Positions 48,103-56,007 of a DNA stretch of 64,000 nucleotides are shown piece by piece. Within the stretch, counting starts at the first letter, position 1. The number at the start of each line of letters is the position of its first letter. The position numbers were made by a program, and so were the translations under genes. This DNA is from an uncultured Geobacter sp. (GTDB lineage: Bacteria; Desulfobacterota; Desulfuromonadia; Geobacterales; Geobacteraceae), in NCBI GenBank assembly GCA_903915655.1, contig CAIWTU010000090.1, positions 1 through 64,000 on the forward strand, written 5' to 3'. A model generated the notes under the pieces. The model worked only from the letters and a program-made list of their open reading frames with translations. It was not told the origin of the DNA and searched no databases.

Positions 48103-48340
48103 TCAAATCCCCTGGAAAGCTATACTGAACCGTTTCACCGGATCACTGAACTCGATCTCCGCCAGATCAAAATGCTCGGGATCTAATTTACCGCCGACCC
48201 ATTCAATCAACTCTTCCCGCTCCTCATTGTCCGGGTCCAGGATCTTTTCCAGAAACTCGGCATAACCCCACTCCCCACCGCACTCCTCCGGCGGGCATTC
48301 CCGTTTTAGCGGGTATGCCGACTTTCTGCGAGTGCATCAT
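48103..48340 (-). pseudogene. 3' fragment of a pRiA4b ORF-3-like gene
   Basis: The minus-strand frame reads YPLKRECPPEECGGEWGYAE, then EREELIEWVGGKLDPEHFDL and a stop at 48103. This matches the C-terminal CPPEDCGG...GYEEFL...WxGGxFDPExFDL pattern of the plasmid pRiA4b ORF-3-like family often carried by mobile elements. There is no start: a TGA precedes the conserved part and the N-terminal two thirds are missing. Confidence 0.6.
48294..48319. repeat. Palindrome with CCCGTTTTAGCGGG core
   Basis: GGCATTCCCG, 6 bases, CGGGTATGCC: arms of 10 bp with one mismatch, inside the pRiA4b ORF-3-like remnant. A shorter relative (CCCGCTAAACGGG) is at 29930. Confidence 0.5.
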
Positions 48341-48344
48341 ATCT

Positions 48345-48559
48345 TGGTCTCTGATCGTGGCTTCCGTTCAGAAATCCTTTTTTTGGGGCCATTGATACAT
48401 AGCAGATTAAAAGCGGTTTTTCCAGTTGTTTGATGGAGAGCATGCCTCTGAATTAGCATGGTCTTTTCTGTGCCGGTTTACTTCTGCATTATGCCTGTTT
48501 CAACAGTTTCATTTTTTCATAATCTCTTCATGCTCGAGAAGATACTCCTACTGTCATAG
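48345..48559. other. Unassigned intergenic sequence
   Basis: AT-rich sequence between two gene remnants; no feature recognised. Confidence 0.4.
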
Positions 48560-48733
48560 TCATTTCCCAACCCAAATCGCATCCCACAAGGAATAATCCC
48601 AAATCCGGGAAACTATTCCAGCCCGCACCGGGTTCATGACCAAATAGCGGGCAACTGCCCGGATATCTTCATCCCGACGCAATGCACGGTCGTGGAAACC
48701 TTTTTGCCATATAGGCCCCAGCCTTTTCTTAGG
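48560..48733 (-). pseudogene. 3' remnant of a REP-associated tyrosine transposase
   Basis: Minus-strand translation reads RLGPIWQKGFHDRALRRDED, then RAVARYLVMNPVRAGIVSR and DYSLWDAIWVGK before the stop at 48560. The WQxGFHDxALRxxED...ARYxxxNPxRAGxV...DYxxWDxxW pattern is the C-terminus of Y1 (IS200-like) REP-associated transposases. The catalytic HUH and tyrosine part is absent. A REP palindrome replaces the sequence just upstream. Confidence 0.75.
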
Positions 48734-48740
48734 CGCATCC

Positions 48741-48775
48741 GTGGGAGCGGCTTTAGCCGCGATTAATGCTCCTAC
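48741..48775 (+). repeat. REP element, copy 1
   Basis: GTGGGAGCGGCTTTAGCCGC followed by GATTAATGCTCCTAC. The inner palindrome GCGGCT-TT-AGCCGC is at 48747-48760, and the outer GGAGC/GCTCC arms also pair. It abuts the transposase remnant. Confidence 0.8.
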
Positions 48776-48851
48776 AAAACTATTAATCTTCGATCTCCAC
48801 CATGGAATTCATGCACCCGAGCGACTTGCTCTGAAAACAGTCTTGCCCATC

Positions 48852-49751
48852 TCACCCTCTGATCTTCTCCATATACCTGGTGAACAGAAGCGGGCTTAAA
48901 TCCTTCATTTTTCGCCGCAGACGAAGCAACTCCCCGTCGTCCCTGAATTCAGTCCGCAGACGCTCGGCGGACCTCAGGTACTCGAACCAAAGGCGCGGCA
49001 ACGGTTTCTCTCCTGAAGTGGATTCTACTTTCAACAGCTCGCTATTGAATAGTTGTTTTCGATCCCACACGGTTGTTTCAAGACCGAATATCCCTTTTAG
49101 CCAACCCCATACCGGAAGCCAGAAAACTGTTTCCTCTACAGGAATTCCTTCTTCCTCCATTTCAATCGGGAGTTCACGAATGGCATGGTCACGGAGACCG
49201 GAAAAATCAACTCCAAGAGGGTCTTCGAGGAAGGCTGCAAGGTAGCATTTCCGCGCATCGCCAGGTTTACCGTTCATGACCAGTGCATCACCGAGGTAGG
49301 CGAGAAAACGCCCCCGACCACGGATGCCCGAATTGAGCGCAAAGACAAACCATGTTTCCGCTTCAGCTGATCTTCCAATTTCCAGCAGGAGGCACCCGAG
49401 GTGAAAACCGGGAGGAATAAAGATGAGTTCAGGGGATTCTTCCATTTGCAGTTGCGCTATGATGAAGGAGCGGAGGCCGGCTAAGAGAAGGGCAGGAGCG
49501 GGTTCGGAGAGAAGTTCATACAAACGATATATCCGGTCGACGCCGGAAGGTGCGGTGCGGAATAGTTCCAGTCGCCGCTGCCAGTTTTCTATTGCAATTT
49601 TGGCGGAAAGGAGGGGAGGATCGTCCGGCGTCAGGGCCCGAATTTCCTGGTAGAGAGTAGATGCCTGTTCCAGTTCGAGATTCCGGAGATGCTTATTAGC
49701 CGCATTGACCAGGATAGTGTGGTGGTTATCGAGAAAGAGGTCAAGCTGCAT
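48852..49751 (-). CDS. TPR-like protein of unknown function
   Basis: I do not recognise a named family. The 299 residues are soluble and largely helical. NAANKHLRNLELEQASTLYQ, LLEIGRSAEAETWFVFALN and YLGDALVMNGKPGDARKCYL look like tetratricopeptide-style helix pairs at about 15-45, 120-150 and 150-175. The C-terminal part (PLPRLWFEYLRSAERLRTEF, then LRRKMKDLSPLLFTRYMEKI) is conserved-looking and charged. AGGAGG precedes the ATG strongly. The gene stands between two REP palindromes in opposite orientation, upstream of a transposase remnant, and downstream of ftsK. Possibly a lineage-specific scaffold protein. Confidence 0.65.
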   Translation of the reverse strand: MQLDLFLDNHHTILVNAANKHLRNLELEQASTLYQEIRALTPDDPPLLSAKIAIENWQRRLELFRTAPSGVDRIYRLYELLSEPAPALLLAGLRSFIIAQLQMEESPELIFIPPGFHLGCLLLEIGRSAEAETWFVFALNSGIRGRGRFLAYLGDALVMNGKPGDARKCYLAAFLEDPLGVDFSGLRDHAIRELPIEMEEEGIPVEETVFWLPVWGWLKGIFGLETTVWDRKQLFNSELLKVESTSGEKPLPRLWFEYLRSAERLRTEFRDDGELLRLRRKMKDLSPLLFTRYMEKIRG

Positions 49752-49767
49752 CCGGTGTTCCTCCTAA

Positions 49768-49796
49768 CCCATTATCGCGGCTGAAGCCGCTCCTAC
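49768..49796 (-). repeat. REP element, copy 2
   Basis: Minus-strand GTAGGAGCGGCTTCAGCCGC then GATAATGGG. The inner palindrome is at 49777-49790. Same family as the copy at 48741 but inverted. Confidence 0.8.
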
Positions 49797-49833
49797 AAGA
49801 CAATCACTCATAGAAGTATTTTTACGGCCACAT

Positions 49834-52125
49834 TTACAGTTTGTTAATAAACACCTCGCGCGGCCTGCTGGTACCGTCGCTGGGGCCGACGATCCCTTCC
49901 TGCTCCATCTTTTCTATGATCCTGGCGGCACGGTTGTAACCTATCCGCAGGCGGCGCTGAACCATGGATATTGATGCCTGACGGGCTTCGGCGACAAGCG
50001 CTACGGCATCGTCATAACGCTCGTCGAGGATCTCGTCATCATCTCCCTTGTCGTCACTCGCCTTCATCTCCATGATCGATTTTTCGTAGACCGGTTTCGC
50101 CTGTTTTTTAAGGAAATCAACAATCCTCTGCACTTCTGCATCGGAAACGAAGGCGCCGTGAACCCTCTGCAGCCTGGAGGTCCCCGGCGGGAGGAAGAGC
50201 ATGTCACCGGCGCCCAGCAGCGTTTCCGCACCATTGCAGTCAAGGATGGTGCGGGAATCAGTCTTCGAAGAGACCTGAAAAGACATGCGGGCAGGGAAAT
50301 TGGCCTTGATCAGACCAGTAATGACATCCACCGACGGCCGCTGCGTTGCGAGGATCAGGTGGATACCGGCGGCACGCGCCATCTGCGCCAACCGGGCGAT
50401 CGATTCCTCGACCTCCCGTCCGGCTACCATCATCAGGTCGGCAAGTTCGTCGACAATAACAACGATGTAGGGAAGGTGGCCATGCTCCAACTCCTCCTCC
50501 TTCTGGAGGAATTCCTGGATCCGGGCATCGTGACCTTCCCGCTCTTCATGCCCATCGTGCGGTTCGTGAGCTTCCTCGACGACGTCATCGACAACAATAA
50601 CATCCCCTTCTGCCTCTTCCTGCGCATCATTTTCCAATTTCTTGTTATACGAGTCTATGTTGCGGACCCCCTTGTCGCTCATCAGGCGATAACGGCGCTC
50701 CATTTCCTTTACGGCCCACTTCAGAGCCAGCGCAGCCTTCTTGGGGTTTGTGACGACGGGGAGCAGGAGGTGCGGTATCCCCTCGTAGATGGAAAGTTCC
50801 AGCATCTTCGGATCAACCATGATGATGCGTACATCCTGGGGTGTTGCGGTATAGAGGAGCGACAGAACCATGGTATTGATCGAGACCGACTTACCGGAGC
50901 CGGTCGCACCTGCAACCAGAAGATGGGGCATGCGGGCAAGATCGGTAACAAACGGCGCACCGGCAACGTCCTTGCCGAGGGCAAGGGGGAGCTTCATTTT
51001 ACCGCGGTGAAATTCCTCAGAGGCAAAGATCTCACGCAAAAATACCATGTCACGATCGCGGTTCGGGATCTCTATACCGACCACGCCCTTGCCCGGGATC
51101 GGGGCAACTATCCGGATAGAGAGGGCTTGCAGTGCCATGGTGAGGTCGTCGGAAAGATTCGAAATGCGGTTAACCTTTATTCCCGGCCCCGGCGCGAATT
51201 CATACATGGTTATCACCGGCCCGGGGCATATCTCCACCACACCACCCTCCACACCAAAATCCTTCAGTTTCTTTTCCAGCAGCCGGGCATTCTTGGCAAG
51301 GACATCTTTGTCGAGGCATTTTTCGTTGGCCGGGGGCGCATCCAGGAGGGAGAGGGGGGGGGTTCGGTAGGCCCCTTCACTCTTGATGAAATCGAACGCC
51401 TCCTGCAACTGGGCGTTTTTTTTCTCATCCCGCGGCTTTTCTTTTTTTTGAATGGGGACCGAAAGGGGGGGAGTGATGACAACCGGTCGAATCTTCGGCG
51501 CCGACCGCTCGGGGGAGTTGTTTTCCTTCCCGAGAAGTTCCAGGTCAAGCGCCTTTTTTTCCCGGTATCTGGCCCAGCGGAAGCGGATGGTGGACAAGCC
51601 CCTGCCGGCGAAGATTACGAAGGAGAACCGGGAGAGCATCGTGATAGAGATCGCCATTATCGGCAACAGAAAGAGCAGAGCCCCGGGAACGCCTAACCAG
51701 GTTTTCAGGAAATCCGCCGTTTTACTCCCGACAAGGCCGCCCGTCTGAACATTCTGACCGAACAGAACGGTTGTCTCGAGACTGAAGGCGAAAAGGGCCG
51801 AGAGTGTAACAAGGAAACAGATGAAGGTGACAACTTTATGGGTAAGCCAGTGCAACTCCTTGAACCGGAGGAGTTTGTAGGAAAGGTACAGTAGTGCGAG
51901 AGGGATAACGTAGGAAGCTACCCCGAAAAACTGCAAAAAAAGGTCGGCGAGTTCGGCGCCGAACCTCCCGCCAAGATTATGCACCCCCACGCCGGTAGAA
52001 TAGGTGTTCCTGGAAGGATCCCATGCGTCGAAAGAGAGAAGCGCAATGAGCATGAACAGACCTGCCGCGCCCAAGAGCATCCCCTTTCCTTCCTTATGCA
52101 GCCTGACTTTTTTTTCGTTTTCCAT
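49834..52125 (-). CDS. ftsK: DNA translocase FtsK with acidic insertion
   Basis: A septal DNA pump that clears and aligns chromosome termini during division. The 763-residue protein has an N-terminal membrane region of about four segments (15-180) and a short linker (about 190-260). The motor follows with Walker A GATGSGKS (406-413) and [20 protein letters not shown]. Walker B is [12 protein letters not shown] (555-566), then [19 protein letters not shown]. The gamma winged helix at the C-terminus reads [21 protein letters not shown]. Residues about 498-550 form an unusual acidic, His-rich insertion just before Walker B. The linker is much shorter than in E. coli FtsK. Confidence 0.95.
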   Translation of the reverse strand: MENEKKVRLHKEGKGMLLGAAGLFMLIALLSFDAWDPSRNTYSTGVGVHNLGGRFGAELADLFLQFFGVASYVIPLALLYLSYKLLRFKELHWLTHKVVTFICFLVTLSALFAFSLETTVLFGQNVQTGGLVGSKTADFLKTWLGVPGALLFLLPIMAISITMLSRFSFVIFAGRGLSTIRFRWARYREKKALDLELLGKENNSPERSAPKIRPVVITPPLSVPIQKKEKPRDEKKNAQLQEAFDFIKSEGAYRTPPLSLLDAPPANEKCLDKDVLAKNARLLEKKLKDFGVEGGVVEICPGPVITMYEFAPGPGIKVNRISNLSDDLTMALQALSIRIVAPIPGKGVVGIEIPNRDRDMVFLREIFASEEFHRGKMKLPLALGKDVAGAPFVTDLARMPHLLVAGATGSGKSVSINTMVLSLLYTATPQDVRIIMVDPKMLELSIYEGIPHLLLPVVTNPKKAALALKWAVKEMERRYRLMSDKGVRNIDSYNKKLENDAQEEAEGDVIVVDDVVEEAHEPHDGHEEREGHDARIQEFLQKEEELEHGHLPYIVVIVDELADLMMVAGREVEESIARLAQMARAAGIHLILATQRPSVDVITGLIKANFPARMSFQVSSKTDSRTILDCNGAETLLGAGDMLFLPPGTSRLQRVHGAFVSDAEVQRIVDFLKKQAKPVYEKSIMEMKASDDKGDDDEILDERYDDAVALVAEARQASISMVQRRLRIGYNRAARIIEKMEQEGIVGPSDGTSRPREVFINKL

Positions 52126-52135
52126 GATTAAATTC

Positions 52136-52196
52136 AGCGTATAGCGGTTAGCGGTTAGTTTTTCTATACCCTATACGCTAATCGCTAACCGCTGCC
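52136..52196. repeat. Heptamer inverted repeat between rnj and ftsK
   Basis: Left arm AGCGTAT AGCGGTT AGCGGTT AG (52136-52158), right arm CTATACG CTAATCG CTAACCG CT. AGCGGTTAGCG/CGCTAACCGCT pair perfectly over 11 bp. A T-run interior and position after rnj suggest it could also act as a terminator. Confidence 0.7.
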
Positions 52197-52198
52197 TT

Positions 52199-53875
52199 TT
52201 AGATTTCCATTATCACCGGCAATATCACCGGCCTTCGCTCTATGGTCTTGTTAAAGAAACGACGCAGGATGCGTCGCACCTCCTGCTTGACCTCATTCCA
52301 GTCGCCCATAACCTCGATGTTGACATTCGACAGGGTATCCAGAACCACCTTTTTTGTCTCGTCCAGGTATTCCTGGCTCTCGTCTTCGAAGACAAATCCG
52401 CGGGTAACGATGTCAGGCCCGTAGATGATTTCGCCGGTTGCCTGGTTAATGGCGATAATAACCACCACCATACCGTCCTTGGAGAGGTGCTTACGATCTT
52501 TCAACACCACTTCCCCAACGTCTCCAATCCCTTTTCCGTCCACAAAAACCCGCCCCGATTCAACTTCCCCGGCTATTTCGCCATGCCCGCCGGTAAAGGC
52601 GACAATATTGCCATTCACCGCAAGAATACACCGCTCTGAGGGGATTCCCACACTCTGCGCCAGCTGGATATGTTTGACCAGGTGACGGTATTCGCCATGA
52701 ACCGGAATGAAATAGCGCGGCCTGACGATATTGAGCATCAGCTTCAGCTCTTCCTGGCTGGCATGACCGGAGACGTGGACCTCGGAGACCTTCTCGTAGT
52801 AGACCTCGGCTCCCCGACGGTAGAGATGGTTGATCAGATCGGAAATGGTTTTTTCATTGCCCGGGATAAAGCGGGACGACAGGATGACGGTATCTCCCCT
52901 TTCCAGCTTGATCTGCTTGTGATCATCCATAGCAATGCGGGTCAGGGCGCTCATCGGCTCTCCCTGAGAGCCGGTGGTGATCATGCAGACCTCTTCCTTG
53001 GGCAGTTTCGGCAACTCCTTCAGCTCTATGAGCACACCATCGGGAATGTTCAGATATCCCATCTCTCTCGCAATCTGAACATTGGCAAGCATCGAGCGGC
53101 CATTGAGGAGGACCTTGCGCCCACTCCGGACAGCGGCGTTGACCACCTGCTGCACCCGGTGGATATTGCTGGAAAATGCCGCCACGATAATCCGCCCGCT
53201 GCAACGCGGGAATATATCGAAAAAGGCGTCACCAACCAGTTTTTCCGAGAGGGTATACCCTTCCCGTTCCACATTGGTAGAGTCGGACATCAGGGCAAGC
53301 ACCCCCGCTTCCCCATAGCGGGAAAAAGTTGCCAGGTCAGTCAGTTCATTATCCACCGGAGTCTGGTCAAGCTTGAAATCACCGGTGTGGATAACCACCC
53401 CTTCGGGAGTGCGGATTGCCAGAGCAGAGCCGTCAACTATCGAGTGGGATACACGGATAATTTCCACCTCAAAGCAGCCCAGAGAGACCTTATCCCGCGG
53501 TTTCACCACCCGCAGTTCGACCTTCTCGTCCAGGTTGTATTCCTTCAGTTTCTCCCGGACAAAACCAAGAGTCAGCGCCGTACCGTAAATGGGCGGGTTC
53601 AGATCCGGAAGAACATAGGGGAGCGCCCCTATGTGGTCCTCATGACCATGGGTCAGGAAGATTCCCCGCACCATGTCGGCCCTCTCCCGCAGGTAGGAGA
53701 TATCTGGAATAACCAGATCGATCCCCAACATATATGGTTCCGGGAACATGAGGCCGCAGTCAACTATGATAATGTCCTCGCCATACTCGAAGAGAGCCAT
53801 GTTCAGCCCTATTTCACCGAGCCCGCCGAGGGGTATGATTTTAAGCGTTGCACTCAAAGGTAATTCATTTTCCAT
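52199..53875 (-). CDS. rnj: Ribonuclease J
   Basis: A metallo-beta-lactamase/beta-CASP RNase with 5'-3' exonuclease and endonuclease activity in RNA maturation and decay. The 558-residue protein has LGGLGEIGLNMALFEYGED, GIFLTHGHEDHIGALPYVL (metal ligands) and HTGDFKLDQTPVD. The beta-CASP region reads LMSDSTNVEREGYTLSE, TGSQGEPMSALTRI and HVSGHASQEELKLMLNIVRP. It is followed downstream by ftsK after a heptamer repeat element. Confidence 0.95.
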   Translation of the reverse strand: MENELPLSATLKIIPLGGLGEIGLNMALFEYGEDIIIVDCGLMFPEPYMLGIDLVIPDISYLRERADMVRGIFLTHGHEDHIGALPYVLPDLNPPIYGTALTLGFVREKLKEYNLDEKVELRVVKPRDKVSLGCFEVEIIRVSHSIVDGSALAIRTPEGVVIHTGDFKLDQTPVDNELTDLATFSRYGEAGVLALMSDSTNVEREGYTLSEKLVGDAFFDIFPRCSGRIIVAAFSSNIHRVQQVVNAAVRSGRKVLLNGRSMLANVQIAREMGYLNIPDGVLIELKELPKLPKEEVCMITTGSQGEPMSALTRIAMDDHKQIKLERGDTVILSSRFIPGNEKTISDLINHLYRRGAEVYYEKVSEVHVSGHASQEELKLMLNIVRPRYFIPVHGEYRHLVKHIQLAQSVGIPSERCILAVNGNIVAFTGGHGEIAGEVESGRVFVDGKGIGDVGEVVLKDRKHLSKDGMVVVIIAINQATGEIIYGPDIVTRGFVFEDESQEYLDETKKVVLDTLSNVNIEVMGDWNEVKQEVRRILRRFFNKTIERRPVILPVIMEI

Positions 53876-53936
53876 TGATGTCCTTTAGTAATACCGTTGC
53901 CTTGCATTTTGTTGAACGTCATCCCTCCCGTGTCGG

Positions 53937-54356
53937 CTACGGGGGAGGAGAGAGAGCTCGGGAGCCTGCCTTCAACTTTACCAGGGAGGCGATCTTTTCA
54001 TCGCAACGCGAAATCCACTCTTTCCCAGGGGTATACAACCCCTTCGCAGCATAAAATGAGCTTCGAAGGGCACGATAGGCGACAAGTGCCAGCACACTGT
54101 CCCCGGCACGCTCCAGGCAGTCACCAATGCTCCATATCCTTACAGCGGATTTCTGCACCAGTGAACTGCCGGGGGTGTACATATGGATAGCGGCGGCATA
54201 ACCATCAATTGCCTCGATATAATTCATCCGGGCCAGCGCGGCTTCCCCTTTTGCAAACTGTACCCGCTGTCGCCAACAGGTTTCACCCCATATCAGGAGG
54301 AGACAGACCGCAGCAATAGCTATAATGTTTACTGCTATGTTTTTCGCTTTTTCCAT
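53937..54356 (-). CDS. Small membrane-anchored protein, TPR-like
   Basis: A 139-residue protein with one N-terminal membrane segment (about 6-24, NIAVNIIAIAAVCLLLIWGE) and a helical remainder. FAKGEAALARMNYIEAIDGYAAAI and RAGDSVLALVAYRALRSSFY resemble tetratricopeptide pairs. I do not recognise a named family. It starts 5 bases after the stop of a 59-residue membrane protein, so the three genes plsC, the small protein and this one are likely one transcript. Confidence 0.65.
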   Translation of the reverse strand: MEKAKNIAVNIIAIAAVCLLLIWGETCWRQRVQFAKGEAALARMNYIEAIDGYAAAIHMYTPGSSLVQKSAVRIWSIGDCLERAGDSVLALVAYRALRSSFYAAKGLYTPGKEWISRCDEKIASLVKLKAGSRALSPPP

Positions 54357-54361
54357 GGAAT

Positions 54362-54541
54362 TTACCCCTGAAAAAACCGAGGTACCGCAGCAAGCAGTAC
54401 ACCGAGAAGGGCAAGGAGAACCCCGGCAAGAACAACGAGAGCGGCAATTAGGTCGAGGGGCCTGCGCAGACGATGAGAAAGCGGAAGACCCCAGGTAATT
54501 GCCGCAATCCCTGCAGCTATCATCGCAAGATGCAAGAGCAT
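54362..54541 (-). CDS. Small two-helix membrane protein (59 residues)
   Basis: An open frame from ATG 54541 to a stop at 54362-54364. It reads MLLHLAMIAAGIAAITWGLP, a basic loop (SHRLRRPLD), then LIAALVVLAGVLLALLGVLL and a short tail. Two hydrophobic helices with a positive loop are predicted. GATAGGG lies just upstream. It begins 3 bases after plsC stops and ends 5 bases before the next gene, an operon-like packing that supports it being real. Function unknown. Confidence 0.6.
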   Translation of the reverse strand: MLLHLAMIAAGIAAITWGLPLSHRLRRPLDLIAALVVLAGVLLALLGVLLAAVPRFFQG

Positions 54542-54544
54542 TCC

Positions 54545-55246
54545 CTATCTCTCTAACCTTTGCTCGATGGACTCCCTGACACGTTCCAATAGATCATCCC
54601 GTCGCTTGCCGGCCGTCGCAGTAGTTGCAATCGGGTCTGAGAAGCATATCTTGATGGTCCCCCTGCGCAGAGCTATCGACTTGGCGGGATTGATCCGGGC
54701 TGTCCCGTTGATGGTAAAAGGAACGATCGGCACTCCGGCCTTGGCCGCCAGCATAAAGCCACCCCTCTTGAAAGGGAGAAGGTTCCCGTCAAGAGTGCGG
54801 GTCCCCTCGGGGAAAACAATCACGCTCTCTCCGCTCCGTATGAGCGCCGCCGCTTCATCCATGCTCTTCAGGGCACGTCGCCCGTCACTGCGGTCGAGGG
54901 GAATGTACCCTGCGCGCCGCATGGCAAAACCGAAAAAAGGTATTTTAAAAAGCTCCTTTTTTGCTATCCATCTGAAGCGAACCGGGAGAGCCGCATAAAG
55001 GGCAAGAATGTCAAAATTGCTCGAGTGGTTCCCCATGAAAATAACCGGCTGATCGGTTGGCACCTTCCCGACATTCTCAATCTCCAGCGTTACCCCGGCA
55101 AGGAGGAGTGCGACCTTCCCCCACATTCTGGCATAATTATGAAGCCATCTTCCCGTCGGGTCGAACAGGGTGGCTGGAACACCGGTAAAGATTATGAACA
55201 GAGTAAAGGGAACAAACAAAAACAGGTAAAATATGCCTCGAATCAT
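54545..55246 (-). CDS. plsC: 1-acylglycerol-3-phosphate acyltransferase (PlsC family)
   Basis: Forms phosphatidic acid by acylating lysophosphatidic acid at the membrane. The 233-residue protein has an N-terminal membrane segment (IFYLFLFVPFTLFIIF), the catalytic NHSSNFD (HxxxxD motif), and the acceptor-binding FPEGTRTLDG. PLDRSDGRRALKSMDEAAAL and VPIVPFTINGT complete the family order. Chain specificity cannot be judged. It is first in a short run with two small membrane proteins. Confidence 0.9.
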   Translation of the reverse strand: MIRGIFYLFLFVPFTLFIIFTGVPATLFDPTGRWLHNYARMWGKVALLLAGVTLEIENVGKVPTDQPVIFMGNHSSNFDILALYAALPVRFRWIAKKELFKIPFFGFAMRRAGYIPLDRSDGRRALKSMDEAAALIRSGESVIVFPEGTRTLDGNLLPFKRGGFMLAAKAGVPIVPFTINGTARINPAKSIALRRGTIKICFSDPIATTATAGKRRDDLLERVRESIEQRLER

Positions 55247-55340
55247 GGAACACCCCGGTAAGATATCGTTTGTACATTACTTATTTTTGTCTCTGTAGTC
55301 AAATAAATATCACCTTCCTTAACCTCGGTCTATTCTGTAA

Positions 55341-55374
55341 AGGCAATAACCGACATCATAGCGAATTATTGCCT
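55341..55374. promoter_or_regulatory. Inverted repeat upstream of ssb
   Basis: AGGCAATAA (55341-55349) and TTATTGCCT (55366-55374) are perfect 9-bp arms with a 16-base spacer, about 120 bases before the ssb start. Possibly an operator. Confidence 0.45.
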
Positions 55375-55492
55375 GAGAAAACATTTATTTTGCGTAGGAA
55401 TGAGTTTTGATGTAATATGCCGGAAAGTTTCGCCACCTGGCGGACCATTTTTTTCAGGAATGAAAACAACTTTCAATAAAAGGAGCCCCGAT

Positions 55493-55927
55493 ATGGCCAG
55501 CCTGAATAAAGTTATGCTGATAGGAAATCTGGGAAAAGACCCGGAAGTCCGCTATACCACTTCCGGCACTCCGGTAGCCAGTTTCTCCATTGCGACCACA
55601 GAAAAATTCAAGAACAAAAGCGGCGACTTCGAAGAGAAAACCGAGTGGCACAACATCACCCTCTGGAGCAGGCTCGCTGAAATCGCCGGAGAGTATCTCT
55701 CAAAGGGTAAAACCGTCTACATCGAAGGGCGGCTGCAGACCAGAAAATGGCAGGACCGGGACGGCCGCGACCGCTATACTACGGAAATAGTCGGAGAAAA
55801 GATGCAGATGTTGAGCGCCAAGGGAGACGGTGGCGGCCGGAGCAAGGCGCCGACAGACCAGGGTTACGGCGATGCGCCGGCCATCGAGGTACAATCTTTT
55901 AACCCGGATGATGATATTCCTTTTTAA
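55493..55927 (+). CDS. ssb: Single-stranded DNA-binding protein
   Basis: Start set at ATG 55493 ([20 protein letters not shown]), with AGGAG 9 bases upstream. An in-frame extension is ignored. The 144-residue protein has an OB fold to about residue 108 ([54 protein letters not shown]). A short Gly/Ala linker leads to the acidic tip DDDIPF that recruits partner proteins such as PriA. It coats single-stranded DNA in replication and repair. A terminator follows at 55980-56007. Confidence 0.97.
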   Translation: MASLNKVMLIGNLGKDPEVRYTTSGTPVASFSIATTEKFKNKSGDFEEKTEWHNITLWSRLAEIAGEYLSKGKTVYIEGRLQTRKWQDRDGRDRYTTEIVGEKMQMLSAKGDGGGRSKAPTDQGYGDAPAIEVQSFNPDDDIPF

Positions 55928-55928
55928 C

Positions 55929-55940
55929 CTCTTGCAAGAG
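55929..55940. repeat. CTCTTGCAAGAG palindrome (end-to-end relic of the 59919 repeat)
   Basis: A perfect 12-bp palindrome followed by CCTCT. The same end sequence TTGCAAGAGCCTCT occurs at 60037-60050 in the larger intergenic repeat. Confidence 0.5.
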
Positions 55941-55979
55941 CCTCTAAAGGCAGGTAAAAAATAAAAATGTACACTTTTA

Positions 55980-56007
55980 GCCGCAAACGCTCTGTTTGCG
56001 GCTTTTT
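55980..56007 (+). terminator. Terminator of ssb
   Basis: GCCGCAAAC, loop GCTCT, GTTTGCGGC, then five T residues. It also forms the last bases before the stop of the convergent glycerate kinase gene and may act both ways. Confidence 0.9.

Noticed and set aside
48044-48265. 73-residue plus-strand frame after larB
   Set aside because: Antisense of the pRiA4b ORF-3-like remnant, which has clear family sequence.
50158-51696. 512-residue plus-strand open frame inside ftsK
   Set aside because: Exact antisense of the ftsK motor, with no domain-like sequence and no ribosome site; a by-product of codon bias.
52670-53863. 397-residue plus-strand frame opposite RNase J
   Set aside because: Shadow of a well-supported gene.
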